64,000 bases of DNA, taken from NCBI GenBank assembly GCA_038373865.1, contig JAXGGA010003010.1:46382-110381 (forward strand), read 5' to 3'. The translations under genes were made by a program, and so were the position numbers. The notes under the pieces were generated by a model. It was not told where the DNA came from. It searched no databases and saw nothing but the letters and a program-made list of their open reading frames with translations. Positions 34,779 to 47,265 of the stretch are shown here, one piece after another (within the stretch, counting starts at the first letter, position 1; the number at the start of each line of letters is the position of its first letter). The stretch is from Uloborus plumipes (lineage: Eukaryota; Arthropoda; Arachnida; Araneae; Uloboridae).

Positions 34779-35005
34779 GGGGTCTCAGTGGCCGAACGGT
34801 CTAAGGCGTGTAGCCGATAACTCTGAGACGGTGGGTTCGACTCCCACCCTCTCCCCGGATGTAATTTCCTTCCTTAGTGATGTAACTCTTTCATACATTG
34901 TCTGCAAGATATATGTAATAAAAATCAAATGCAACGGAGGAAAAACACTAGATTGTAGTCCTCATCAAAAAACCTGGGCATATAGCCCAAAAACGAAACG
35001 AAACG
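34779..35005 (+). mobile_element. tRNA-derived SINE, 227 bp
   Basis: The head carries TGGCCGAACGGTCTAAGGCG, a strong class II (Leu/Ser-type) A box, and GTGGGTTCGACTCCCAC, a perfect T arm and B box. The spacing between them is too short for a Leu/Ser anticodon plus variable arm, and the acceptor stem does not pair, so this is not a working tRNA. An unrelated body follows and the element ends in a short tandem tail AAACGAAACGAAACG. A 12-bp target duplication with one mismatch flanks it. It would be transcribed by Pol III and mobilised by a LINE not present here. Confidence 0.85.
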
Positions 35006-35017
35006 AGATGCTTTAAT

Positions 35018-37220
35018 ACGGGAGTGCATGCGTATAATCTCTTTATGTGGTTCGTGATGTAAATAAATAGCAAGTGTTTTTCAAGACTGTGTCGTTGTTC
35101 TCCCAAGATTTGTTACTGTACAAAAATATGAAAGATTTATTACAGTTATATTTTGGGTACGTAAAATGTACAATTTTTGGGAATGAATAATAAGCACTTG
35201 TTACGTAAATAATGTTTGTAATTGATGCTGCTTTTGATTATGAATGCTTCGATTATGAAGAAACTATGTAAGCACTTCGGGAAAACATGAGTTATTTTTT
35301 ATGGAAATAATTCTTCAAAATTTATCAGTATATAAAGTGCAGCAGCTAAAATTTGACCTAATGTTTCTTATTTCATACAACGTTAATGTCGTTCCAAACA
35401 TGTTTCATTGGAGCAGCCAAATTAATCGACACATCAATGCACAGTAGGTTTTAAAAATGCGTGCAAAGAATAAATACAAGTTTAAATCGTACATAATTAA
35501 AAATAAATCTTTGTTCTGAATTTAAAATTCACTATGACAGCAGTTACTTGCATATTATGGAAACCATGTTGGTAGACGGTTTAGTAAGAAGAGGAGTGTC
35601 GTAAGTAATTTCAACTTAATTTCAAGTAATTACCAAGTTGTATAAAAAAACTCCATACAGGGTTTTTATTTCGCAATTTTAATTTTAAGAAACGGCTTTA
35701 TATTTAAACACAGGATAAGGTCTTTATTTTGCGTCAACTTTTATAAAAACTGAGAGGTTTTAAAGTAGCTATATGGAAATGACTTTCATTATGCAGTTAC
35801 AATGGGTTTGCTAAAACGAAATTATATACAGGCAAGTCCTGATTTGAATTAAAAAAAAATCCAATAATGAGAACTTCTTGCAGCTGGTCCAATCCGCGAT
35901 ATGGGAACTCTCGCCTAGACAGCTATTCAGGTTAGAGGACATTTTGTGGGGTATTATAGTGGCCTCTGCATTATATCAGAAGGGATTAAAAACTGTCATA
36001 TGTATTTCAAGATAATAATTTTTTATCCATTGCTTAAAGTAGTTTCGAATGTTTCTGTAGTTGATTTTCATATGGGAACTTTAAGCTGTTTCTAAATATA
36101 CAGACGAAAAGATTGCCCTCATTGTTTTTAATATTACCGCAACTAAAAATTAAATAAAGAAAACACTTAAAATATCATATTAAAAATATGTATGTAGGAA
36201 GGAAAACGTCCGTGATTAGTTAAAAATTTATTGTGATAAAAGCTCTTGAAACGGATTTTTCTGACACTTTGAAATTTTTTTCAAAATACACATCTTGCTG
36301 CCTTTAATTCGCATTAGTAATTGGTTTGTCAAGGGAATTTTCTTTGAGACGATTTTCAAAAGATAAACTGACGTTACTCAGAGAAAATTTTTTGTTTTAT
36401 TTTTGTCATTAGTTCGGTAAAAAATTATCAGCATACTTGTTTCCATATATGTTAGATGTATATTATACCTGGGAAAGTTGGTTGAATGCTTTGTTTGGAA
36501 AAGATCGTCCTTTATATTTTGTATTGTATTCGATGAATTCTAAATTTTTGCAAGACAGGACAGGACGTTAAACTAACTGATTTTATTTAAAACTGTTGTG
36601 TACAGTTAGTAATATTATCCTTAACTCAAAGAATTGATAAACTGCAAATTACTTATCTTGGAAAACAGTTTTAAATTTTCGATCGTTCAAAAAATACCTC
36701 ATTCTAAAAAAATACTACAAATACTAAACTTGCATTATTTAAAGAAATTTTTACTTATATATCGCACCCGGAAAGCTCTTTTTTTTAAGTGCACAAAGTT
36801 ATTGATTCAAAATCTTGATTTTATGCTTTTTCTTGTTACAAAAAAAAAAAAAAAAAAACTGAAAAATTTAGCTTACATAAATAGTGTAATAACGCATAAG
36901 CTATATAACCAACAGTGGCTCGTAATTAAATACTTGATGAGCTAATTTATATTCCAGGAACCGCTATACTTGACCCCATAATCAACTTGCCTGGGACCAC
37001 AGTTTAAAAAGTCTGTATAGAATTTGATTTTTGTGATAAGTAATTTATCACAATGTACAACATGCCTGTTAATAATCTTTTTAAAAAGTTATGTTCGCAC
37101 TCTGATGCCATATGGTAGATAAAAATATTCCTTCCTTGAACTTTTTGCAATACAATTTTAACTGATCAAAAAAAAAATTTTGCTTCAATAGTTATATTTT
37201 TAAAATAAAATAGTACAAAC
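35018..37220. other. 2.2-kb stretch without recognisable features
   Basis: AT-rich; an A19-type run at 36839-36858. The 103-residue frame at 36634-36945 runs through this poly-A and has no motif, so it is not called. No RNA or repeat boundary seen. Confidence 0.45.
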
Positions 37221-37290
37221 CAGCGTGTACCAACCTGTGGTACGCGTACCATTGGTGGTACGCAAGGTTCTAGTAGGTGGTGCGAGAAAA
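37221..37290 (+). mobile_element. possible hAT 5' end fragment
   Basis: CAGCGTGTACCAACCTGTGG then GTACGCGTACC...GGTGGTACGC resembles the CAGNG-type left end and adjacent palindrome of many hAT elements. No right end or 8-bp duplication was found, so it may be a truncated copy. Confidence 0.35.
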
Positions 37291-37560
37291 ATAATCCATA
37301 ATGGCGGGCATAAAAAATGAATAAATTGAAAAATACCATTTGACACGTTTTTTCCTATCTTATAATATTAATATTAATAATAATAAAACTAACACTATAC
37401 CGTAAAGGTGTAAAGATGCTCAGCGAGATCATTTTTGTTCGTTGTGGAATGCTCTATCCCAAGTAGCAACAACTCATCGGATTTTGCTCGGCCGATCAAT
37501 TAACTCCTCGTAAACTGATCCCGTAACGCACGACGACATCGTTCCGATCAGTATCCGAGC

Positions 37561-37860
37561 ACGGTTTTCGATGAGCTACTTTTCATCGGAAAGCAATATC
37601 CTTCCGATCAACTTTCCCGATAAAAATAAGATGAGCAAAATTCCATCGGAAAATGATATCCTTCCGATCAAGTTTCCCGATGAAAATTAGCCGAGCTATA
37701 TTCCATCGAAAAACGATATCCTTCCGATCAAATTTCCCGATGAAAATTAACCGAGCTATGTTTTATTGGAAAACTATATACTTCCAATCAAATTTCCCGA
37801 TGAAAATATGCCAAGCTACAGATTTCATCGGAAAGAGGTCGTAAAGATCAAATTTTCTGA
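37561..37860. repeat. 60-bp minisatellite, 5 units
   Basis: CTTCCGATCAAATTTCCCGA recurs every 60 bp exactly. Units contain GATGAAAATTAGCCGAGCTA and a TTCCATCGGAAA palindromic core. The translated frame here is simply the repeat, not a protein. Confidence 0.92.
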
Positions 37861-37923
37861 TGAAAATTTTCCCAATCTCAAATTTTTGTTAAATATGCAA
37901 TGTTGGTCTCATTATTCGTAGAC

Positions 37924-37990
37924 TTGGTGGCGTGGTGGTAGAGCGTTGGCTTTCCGCGCCGATAACTCGGGTTTGATGCTGGAGTTGGCC
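37924..37990 (+). ncRNA. tRNA-like segment with Pol III A and B boxes
   Basis: TGGTGGTAGAGCG (about 37933-37945) is an A box and GGGTTTGATGC (37969-37979) a slightly degraded B box. GCCGATAACTC between them is shared with the SINE at 34779. No good cloverleaf can be drawn. Confidence 0.5.
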
Positions 37991-38040
37991 ATTCGCACCT
38001 GGTTGGGGGAAATAAAAAAGAGGTTCCAAAATTCACCGCC

Positions 38041-38220
38041 ACGGAACTAAACTGCGCGTATATTGATCCAACTCTCATCTTATTTTGATCCAAAATTTAT
38101 CTCCACGGAACTACACTGCTCGTATATTGATCCAACTCTCATCGTATTTTTATCCAAAATTGATCCTTAATTCATCGGCACGGGACTGCACTGCTCGTAA
38201 ATTGATCCAAATCTCATCGT
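38041..38220. repeat. 64-75-bp tandem repeat, about 3 units
   Basis: ACGGAACTAAACTGCGCGTA, ACGGAACTACACTGCTCGTA and ACGGGACTGCACTGCTCGTA start at 38041, 38105 and 38180. Each is followed by TATTGATCCAACTCTCATC or a close variant. Confidence 0.8.
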
Positions 38221-38591
38221 AAACTCATCGGATTTTGCTGCTCGGATTCTGTTTGGCCGATGAGACATATTGGAGCAATTCCCGATGAGAACTCATCGAA
38301 ATCCGATCATCGGCCGATGAGAATTTTATCGGGTTTCGATGAATGGCCGATCATCGGCCGATGAGATTGTGCTGCTAGGGATTAAATTTAGAATTTATCC
38401 ATCAATAAACTTAAAAAAAATATGTTCTAAGAAACAAGCACATTAAACTTATGTTGTAAAAATATTTGATTATGATCTGAGAATAAATTAATTTTATTTT
38501 TAAAATTTTGTGTCTTTATTAAAATTATACTTTAGTAAATTAAATACGAAAATGTAGTGGAAAAATATCTATAGTTGAGTTTATAATCTGA

Positions 38592-39271
38592 CTAGCTGCG
38601 TGGCCCGGCTCTGCCCGGAAAACCTTGAGAATAAAATTTATATCAAGTAATGCGTGTCTATAAAAGTCCCGATTAGATTAAAGTCAACATTTTGCGCAGT
38701 ACGAAAAATGAATCAATTTCCAAAAAAGTTTTAAATCCCCGCTAAAGGAAAATCAAAAGCAAGAATTTTACTTGTTTATGTTCAAGAATAAAATGGCAAC
38801 ACCTTTTTGTTATCAATAATTTATTTCACGCTATTTAATTTCTTTCACGCTCGTGCATACAATTTTTATAAATCCAATTTAAAATGGATATTTCCAAATT
38901 TAAAAACGCCCGTATTTTTTTCAGGGTAGAGATAACGATTAGTGGTTTTGAAAGCCTTTGGAAGGAAACTGTCCTAACAGGTATTTTTTGCGTTCTTTCG
39001 AATGAGACCAAGATCGAGAAGATCCGATAAGTCTTTCAGTAGATAGAGCCATTTTGAAGTAGAAAGAGCCATTTTGAAGTAGAAAGAGCCATTTTGAAGT
39101 CCTTTATTCGAAATTTGAACGGATCGGTACTATTTTCCCGCTCAAAAACCACCCTCTGATCCTTTCCGGGTGCCCAAGTATCTCCCTGCCAAATTTCGTC
39201 TAGATCCAACGTAAACTGTTGATTTTTTTATAAGGTTCACACACACATATTCTTTGTTTTATTTATGTGGA
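38592..39271 (-). mobile_element. 680-bp non-autonomous Helitron
   Basis: On the minus strand it starts TCCACATAAATAAAACAAAG followed by AATATGTGTGTGTG, and ends with the hairpin CCGG-GCAGAG-CCGG, nine bases, and CTAG. The flanks are A before TC and T after CTAG, the Helitron A^T site without duplication. A 21-bp motif, AGTAGAAAGAGCCATTTTGA, repeats three times at 39040-39102. No Rep/helicase. Confidence 0.8.
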
Positions 39272-41159
39272 TATGTCGTTTAGGCTTCTTTCAATGGAAT
39301 TTGTCTCATTATGTGATATGCATTAATGGTCACATTATAAAATGCATAATACAAATACATAAACCTACTAGCAACAACGAATTTCACGAAATACAATTAT
39401 TTTTACGAAGTGGTACAATTTAACATGATGTACAACAAGGTGTCACGGGAGCTAAGAAAGGTTAGGATGTGCTGGGGTAAACCTTTGGACGTACTTAGCT
39501 CATTTTCAGGAATAACTAGTTCCAATACTAATATTAATACAATGCAAGCTTTCTCTGTCAAGTGCAAAACGTCTTGAAATCTACATCCTTTAAAAAAAAA
39601 ATATGCAAATTGAATTTATATTCCTATGAGCGAAATTCAAATCATGTAGTTCCAATACTTTAAATCATTCTTGTGGAAGACTTATGTTTGAAAAATTGAA
39701 GAAACCGTTGAGTATTTCATTGAAAACTAAACTAATTTTGAAACCCAAGATTAAATTCTTGTGTGGAGAAAACTCATAATTAAATGACAGCAACTGTTTA
39801 GAACTTTTTTTCATTCAATATATTTTTCATTCAACTAATTTCTTTATTTGGTAGTTTTTTTTTTCCTTTTCTAGACAATGATTCCACTATCATGAAAAAA
39901 AAATCTGCTTTTAAAGACAATCGATTATAATTTGATAAAGGGTAACGTATTGGATTTTCTTAGTAAAAGCATTTCAGTGTAACAATCACAGTATTGATAC
40001 TGAAGAGAACTTTTAAGCCGAGAAATGAAATATAGTAACTATACAAACATGGTATTTTATTTTTTATAAAATATTTTTTTAATTTCTCAACAAAATGTCG
40101 CTTTTAGCAACGTTTAAAGCTGTAAAAGATGTTTGGAATAATTTTTTTTAGTTTTAATGTTTTTGTTATTGAAACAACTAAAATATAAGTTAAAATGTGA
40201 AAGAAAATCAAATTATTTTCAGTGATATCTGGCCAAATTTAGGTACCTTTAAAAGTATTTTGTACACATTGTTCTTAATTTACTTGCCTATATTTTTACC
40301 ATATAAGATTTTAAACGCTTTTCTAGGGGAATTTTAGCAGTAATTTACTTGCATCATTGGTTCCACGAACTTTGAATGAAGAATTAAAGATTAGTGAGCT
40401 TAAAATGTTCCTGATATTTAAAAAAATCATAAATTGTTTACATTCAATGAAACATTGTACCAAACAATTTGAGGGAATGAATTGAGATTTAAAAAATAAT
40501 TTAATTATTAGCAATGATTTTAACAAAAGACAAATCTTGTTTTCAGGAATTTCATTTTTTCTATTCTTTCTTCTCTTTTTTTTTATTTCTCTCTTTTTTT
40601 AAATGCATTTTAACGTGTTACAGTCTGGACAAGGATAAAAAGTGGGTTAGAAATATGTTCTAGCACACGAGAAAGTAGGCTCAATTAACTGCGGACGAAG
40701 TTCTCTCTTTAATAAAAATTTGAACAGCTTTAACATTCAAGGAATTTATAGATTAAATGATACCCATATATATATATAAATTTGCTCACTGAACTAATAT
40801 TTTCGCTTTGAGTACTTCAATTCAATCAAAAAACCAAAGCCAATAATAAGTTCTGAACTTCATATAGATAAATTTTCCTGCCGTTGACGAATAAATCAAG
40901 CAGTGAACCGTTGAGAATTTTCTAGATTTCATAATTTCTGTAAATTTTCAATTGGCCACTTTTTGTCTGAATTAGAAATTCAAGTAAAACGTTAAAGATT
41001 TTAACTTATTCAACACAAACTAAAGCCTATTTACTAACCCACCACTATTGGCAGAATCAAGGGAAAAAAATGATTATTTTGCTAGTATAAATCATAAGCA
41101 ACGTTGCAACATGCTTTAACATAAACGCCTAAGCTGCTAAGTCAATTCCAATATCTATT
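39272..41159. other. 1.9-kb stretch without recognisable features
   Basis: AT-rich, with T-rich tracts at 40551-40602 and (TA)n near 40769-40780. No supported gene or repeat. Confidence 0.45.
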
Positions 41160-43615
41160 CTGTTTACTTCGGTAAGGTCAAATTAGTTAAAGCATCGGCA
41201 GTAAACTAATCTAAAGCCAGAGTTTAAACTAAATGATCCAAAGCAAACGTCGACTTCCCACTACATGTTCAGGAAATCGTAAAACCAGCTGTACCCGTCT
41301 TTATGGCTCTATCGCTGGTCTCTCAGGAAACACCTTGACATAAAGGTCGAGCGATGTAAGCTCCTTTTTATGAGTGTTTTTATGCCATAACATCTAAAAC
41401 AGAAATCTCAGAGTACATACGAATAAAAATAGAAACATACATTGACTTTATGCTGTAAAAATCAACCATTGAAGTCTTATCTACTTATATTAAAAACTGA
41501 GTATCTTTCTCACTATCTTTCTTTCTAACTATCTTTCTTTCTAACTATCTTTCTATCTTTCTATGTCACGCTTCTTTCTCCTGAACGCCAATGAACTGAA
41601 AGTCGAACCAGGTACCGATAGATAGGTAATTTTTCAAGCTTCTTTAGTTTCAATTGATATAATTATACGATTTTAATTAGCGAAGATATCAATTAATAAG
41701 TAGTCAAATTTAAAGCGATTAAGCCTAATAAATGATTAAATATGAAATCCATTCTTGCAAACCGTCGTTGCTAAGAAACGGTGATAACAATGATAATGAG
41801 AATTTTGAATGAAGGCTTAACTAAATCAAACACGAAACTCATAAGCGGACCACTTACGTAGAATTTTTATCGCTAGCTACTGGTAATATTTTGAAACATT
41901 TATTTGTTGAAGAGCCATCTACTTATATTAAAAACTGAGTATCTATGTCTGCTTTTTTTCTTTGAGCGACCTGAACTTACTGAAACTTTCCTCACCATCT
42001 TGAAGGCGTGAAGCATCTCAATAATTCGAATGATTTTTTTTATATAGGAAAAAAGTAAAGGCGTGAAGCGCCTGTAAGCGAGCCGCCTTGGCGGGGAGTA
42101 GTTTCTTTAAATTTTTTTCTCAATACTTTCAGGGCACGAAGTGCCCGTGCAACGCCGGGCCACGTGCGTGGTATGTCTTGAAATCGAATGAACATTAAAT
42201 TATATCAAATAATATAATTTCAGAATGAGGTAAAAGTTAGAGAGGGGGGACGTTATGCATCAGCATGCCGCAGGAAGCTAATCTAGCTGCCCTGGCAGCT
42301 AGTTTTAATATATTCTCTGAAGTGCTATTGATAGTTAAAATTTCGAGGAATCTCGAAAGAACAAACGATAGAGAGATTTCTGTGTTCCAGATTCTTATAA
42401 AATCTGGGAGATTTTGTAAGAATTGTGTTTGATTTTTGGATGTCATCGCTGGTTATATACTTATGAACTAAGTCCTGGTTTAAAATTTCAAAATTTCGGT
42501 GTGAATGTTTTGCAAAATCTTTAAAAGTTACTGGCATGAAACTTCAACATTCTTTTATATTGTTTCATTGATATCTTAGTTATATTTTATTCATAATTTT
42601 AATACTTTTTACCGTTTATCGCTACTCCAATCAATCTCCCTTTACTGCTGATTACTTGCTACTTTAAAGCTGATTGTAAGCATAGTTTATAAAGAATGTG
42701 TAAGTTTTATGTTTGATTTCGAATAATGTTTCGTCATGAAAGTTATGACATCATATTTTAGGAAGGATATTAAAAATGATTATTTACAATCAATACAATA
42801 CATTTTACGGCTACGTTTGCCTTCGACTAGGCTAATTTCATAAAATATTTTATAGAGCTATTTGAGAGTTAGAAAATCAAAACTGAAGGTGGAAAAAAAA
42901 ATTTAGAGTGGTAATTATTTCGTTTTAATTTTAACTTTTCCAAATTTTAATTCTTTCCTGGATAAACTTTTAGCTGAATAAAAAAGGTAACATATGTTTT
43001 TTGAAATACTTTGAATAAATATTTTGATGAGCAGCGTTTTTCTTAAACTGATGAAAAACTAGTTAACATGAATGGCGTAAAAAAATGTTTGGTCCCTCCT
43101 TCAATTTTTGCCTGATGCAATAATTCAATACAAAGTCATTATCCCTATAAGTTTATAAAATAAAGAAATATCAATGAAAATATTGACTATAATTTACGAC
43201 CATGAGCGCATTTTATTTGAATGTTACACGCAGTTTCGACAATGAATTACACTGAAATAAAGTAATTATGTAAAAAGGTCAAAACCAATTTTATTGCTGA
43301 CAGTTTGAAGTAAATGTTTATTATTGCTTCCGTTGTCTCTAATAGGAGGAACTTTTTCTTTAAAAGATGTAACATAAAAACTGCCGTAAAAATAATGTTC
43401 TATTACTGAAATTTTATGTCAAGGTGTTGCGGCAGAGTTCTACGACAGAGCCATAAAGAGGGATGCAGCTGGTTTTACGATTTCCTGAACATATAGTGGG
43501 AAGTCGACATAATATTTAAGAGCATGAAGTTTTAAGTTTCGCTATTGATTAGTTTACGAAAGATACATTAACTTATTTGACCTTTCATGATGTGAAGAGC
43601 ACTAAGTCTCGGAAT
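41160..43615. repeat. 2.4-kb inverted-repeat structure split by a Helitron
   Basis: 41240-41350 and 43415-43515 are inverse copies. Shared blocks are GTCGACTTCCCACTA, TGTTCAGGAAATCGTAAAAC, TTTATGGCTCT and ACACCTTGACATAAA. Weaker pairing continues outward (GGTCAAATTAGTTAA near 41176) and inward. Probably a decayed foldback transposon. The Helitron at 41480-42302 sits inside it. Exact ends unclear. Confidence 0.65.
41480..42302 (+). mobile_element. two-headed Helitron, copy 1
   Basis: Starts TCTACTTATATTAAAAACTG after an A, and the same 5' end recurs at 41918, again after an A. Both share one 3' end with the palindrome CTAGCTGCCCTGGCAGCTAG at 42283-42302, followed by T. An inner hairpin GGCACGAAGTGCC lies near 42133. 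The copy at 60941-61777 has the same doubled head, so the chimera has moved as a unit. Non-coding. Confidence 0.82.
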
Positions 43616-44137
43616 TAAGGTGGAAATTTAATATTTATGCAAAAATAGTCAGTTGTGCTTTAGTTTTAATGCTATAAATTATGATAATTTTATTATAGCA
43701 AATTAAAAAAGTTGGCTATGTGAAATTTTGTTTGTTCCTTAAGCAGAGCATGTCGTGTTTATTAAATATCAAACTGAATACAAGATTTTACCTATAAATG
43801 CTAAAACAACGCCTGGCATTTCACTAAATTGTAGTTAATACTAGTTTAAGACTATGAAGTAAGGATTTTGTAACTCTAATGTAACTCTTAATATTAAAAC
43901 TAATGACTTTTGAATACAATGTAAAAATTTCTGAATAATTAAAAAAATATAGTAAATGAAATGATTTTTAGAAACAGTTATAAGAAACTGGATGAGGTGG
44001 AATGTTTTGAGTATCATAAACTGTCTTTCAACCGATAAAACTAAAACTATTCGTTGTAATTATTTGCAGATACATTTTTAATTTTCACTTCTCGACTGCG
44101 CAGACTGTTTCAAAAGATAGGAAAAAAACTTCATCAA
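43616..44137. other. no gene seen
   Basis: AT-rich spacer, nothing recognisable. Confidence 0.4.
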
Positions 44138-44245
44138 CCCAAGTAGGACACTTCGTTTTCTAATGGTTGTAAAATGGTTATTAACGTTGTGACAACGGAT
44201 TAAAAACGTTTATAAAACGTTTAAACGTTTTTTGTGCTACCTGGG
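44138..44245. mobile_element. CCCMAGYAGCA-family MITE (member C), 108 bp
   Basis: Left end CCCAAGTAGGACAC, right end (read inward) CCCAGGTAGCACAAAAAAC. The core is made of AACGTT and AAACGTTT palindromes. The terminus matches members A and B, but neither minisatellite nor tRNA-like part is present. Confidence 0.65.
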
Positions 44246-47180
44246 AATGCTTTCCCTTCAATATTGAAAATTAAGTGGATTAGGTAATAAGTTTTAAGAC
44301 GCGTATATTTTAGGGTTTCTTTGCGTTTATTTTTCCAAACTTTTCAAATGAATCTGGTTTTAAAGATCCATTTGAAAATCACTTTTATAAATCAACTTTA
44401 TCAATTGATGTATATATGTATGTGTGCACGTGCATTACTACGCCAGTTCAAAACTGAAGAACGTCAACGCGCACTAAATGTTCACCGGCACAATTTGATC
44501 TTTCACCAATTGGGTTTTCAATATGGGTGTTGACACTAACCAGGTTTTTGCTCATTCCCACATTCACACATACATGCATATATCGACTTGAATAGAGAAA
44601 AATGCTTTGTTTTCAAACGAAAATAATTTTCGTAAAAATCTCCCCCTTGATTACATGAACTTCATAGTTACGTTTTAGAAATTTTTAATGTCATCCAAAG
44701 AATTCGGTTACAAAAAGACAAAACCTTGATCTGTAAAGAAACGGAGAGTATAATTCTTTTAAACTGAAAAATGCTATGCATTTTTCTCTGAGATTTCAAA
44801 CAACATTTCTAAAAAACATTTATTTTTGGTGAAAACAAACAATAAAACTCGAGACTTGTGTCCTATATCTTACACTCTGAATAGAATAGAAAGTGACCCG
44901 GAGGGCAGGATTAGATAAAAGAATCATAAAAACCTATTTTTACTCTCAAGGTAATTCTCTCTTCAGAGTTTCAAAGCATCAAATCCCTTCATCTTAAACA
45001 AGAAAAGCATAAAAACTTTTCATTTCTTTTACAAAAGTCACAAAAGATTTCACTTGAAAAGGCCCGAGTAAAAACATCTGGATTATCTCGTCTGCAAGAA
45101 AAATCATTCAGGGAGCCTTCGTTGCCGTACCGAAGATTATAAAGAACTTTTCAGTGAAAATCGCTTTTCGCGTCGCAGCGTAAAACAAAATTTATGGCGA
45201 ACACTTTTTATGCCCGAAGTGTGGAAGAGTGCTACTTTTGATTTTGGTTTTGCAATGCAGAGATTTCGGGTTTTATTATTGAGGATTTGCTTTTGTGGAA
45301 AACTGTTGATTTTTTTTTTTTTTTTTGGTAAAGCAAAAGCAGCATTTTGTTAAATTGAGTTTCAAATGTGAATTGTTTGGAGTCGAAAACAAGTGAGCAA
45401 AGTTAAAGCGTTTTAGACAAAAAAACAGTTTTAAACAAAAATGCTTAACATTTCAAATTTTTTGGTAAGTCTTTTGTGGTAAATGGTTTTAATTGGCCAT
45501 ATAGTGATAAACAAAATTTATTTCGCAATTTTACTGTTCAGAACAAAAAACTTTGGTGAAAACTGCCTTTTTAGATTACGTCTTTGGCTGCCTGCTTCAC
45601 ACTAAATCTGGGTTCGTAAACTTATAGTGCACATTGCACACAGGCTGTTTGCGGTCTACATTGTATGGCTATGCGGCGCACTGCTTAAAATGGCGAAAAA
45701 CTCAAAAAAAAAAAAAAAAAATAGAACAAGATATCGAATATAGGGATGCGAAATCGTTCTCGAAGTTTTTTAAACATCACTGTTTTGCCTTCGAAGGTTT
45801 TTTTTAAATATATATTTGATCAAAAAAAAAAGTTTAATAATTATTTGGGATATTTATACTTAGTGATTATTATAACTTAGTGATAGCGGCTTTCGGACGT
45901 AGTTTTTTCTTGTAGCGAGCTGCGATATATATGGTTATTAAGCTGTCAATCGACAACTGGATTATTTTCAGAAGCTTTATCCCCCATCAAACACAATAAG
46001 CAATTCAGCATTGGAATCCCATCATATAAGCAAAAACCAGAAAAGGTAAACATATTTGTCCACGTCTTCTGCTTCAGTTTTGCAATGAAGCAAATATACT
46101 TAGTAACTGCTAAAATCTTTTTATATTACAAGAGAAAATGCAATATGAGGAATTCCGAGGCAGGAAGTCGTTTCGAAATGGCTCCAGGGTACGGAAAAAC
46201 CACAAATTTTTTGGTCTGCCTGTTGTTTTGATTTCAGAATAATTTGTCAGAACACAGGTAAGAATGTGTAATAAAATATCTTAGTTAAGGTAAATTTTGC
46301 TCTGAGCTAATATTTTCCATTAAAAATATCTTTAAGTTAAAAGCATAATCTAAACAAAATATTTACCACGTTTTATTCTTTAATTCATTTGAGCTTTAAC
46401 GGGCAAAGTACTGCAGTTTTATCTAATTTATACGACGTACGTGTTAAAGAAAAATTTTGTACCCTTAAGGTGGACAAGAAAATTTTGCAGTCGCAATCTT
46501 AAGAAATTATTTTGACATGATTTAACCTTTGTTACCTAATATTTCATGAGTTAAATAACTGATGCTTCATTTGTTGTTAAGATTTTTCCATTTAATTTTC
46601 CCTCTGTCAGCCTAAAACTAGACTACGTACAGCGTTTCCCGAGGGATAAATGATACATCTGTGTATAAGAGAAATTGTGATTTATTACGGTTATAAGCTT
46701 CAAGGAAGAAAAAGCAGACAGGAAAGGTCTAAGTATTTATTTTGATGGTAATGGTTTAATACAACGATTGTGATTTGTTACAATAAACAAATAGCAAATA
46801 TCTCAATGTTTATCTTTTGCAGAACCACAGAAAGTCTGCATCCTTATCATGCCATAACAGTTATAACTAATTAGATATTCTGCTTGGCTAGAAACAGATT
46901 GAAATTCTTTATTATATGGAAGTTAAGAATGGACTAGTAATATCTTTGTTGGTCTGCGTTGTACACATTTGCGTCCTTGGCGAGGATTTTTCTCGGGAAG
47001 ATTGCTCAAGCAGACAAATTTTACGTAAACGCATTTGAACGCAATGGCTTTCTTAAACCTTTCTGTCCCAAATTAATTCAACAATGAATTTTTAGATAAT
47101 TTTTTGGTTTTCCTAGCTGAAAATACATTAAACAGCATGTATATTGATTAATTTTTTTTTGAAAATCAGTATAGTCTAGG
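44246..47180. other. 2.9-kb stretch without recognisable features
   Basis: AT-rich; T run at 45310-45327 and A run at 45704-45721. GC-richer bits at 45110-45200 and 45600-45690 show no exon or RNA pattern. No terminal repeats detected. Confidence 0.45.
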
Positions 47181-47257
47181 GCGCCCTACGCCTAGGACAC
47201 CTAAGAAAACTGCTTCCGACAGCAAGTACTATCTGTTGGCCTCTAAGTAAAGTACAA
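47181..47257 (+). repeat. short dispersed repeat shared with 2455-2550
   Basis: CCTAAGAAAACTGCTTCC and TGGCCTCTAAGTAAAGTACAAGG align with the reverse complement of about 2455-2550 (TGGCCTCTCAGCAAAGTACAAGG). Family and ends unknown. Confidence 0.5.
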
Positions 47258-47265
47258 GGAGTGGT
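47258..47265. repeat. hAT target-site duplication, left
   Basis: GGAGTGGT, repeated exactly at 47432-47439. Confidence 0.9.

Larger units (their letters stand above)
37458..38380. mobile_element. CCCMAGYAGCA-family composite element (member B)
   Basis: Left end CCCAAGTAGCAACA, right end (read inward) CCCTAGCAGCACAATC. The interior has a 60-bp minisatellite (37561-37860), a tRNA-like segment (37924-37990), a second tandem array (38041-38220) and terminal clusters of ATCGGCCGAT-type palindromes (37485-37500, 38255-38365). The plan is the same as member A at 5701-6735, although the sequences of the minisatellites differ. Non-coding; superfamily and target duplication unresolved. Confidence 0.7.

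Noticed and set aside
34779..34857. Functional tRNA-Leu or tRNA-Ser
   Set aside because: The stretch between the D arm and T arm is too short for an anticodon arm plus class II variable arm, and the acceptor stem does not pair.
34585..35016. 143-residue reading frame
   Set aside because: It runs through the SINE head, body and tail and into the target duplication, so it is chance.
37653..37844. Repetitive 63-residue frame
   Set aside because: It is the translation of the 60-bp minisatellite of element B.
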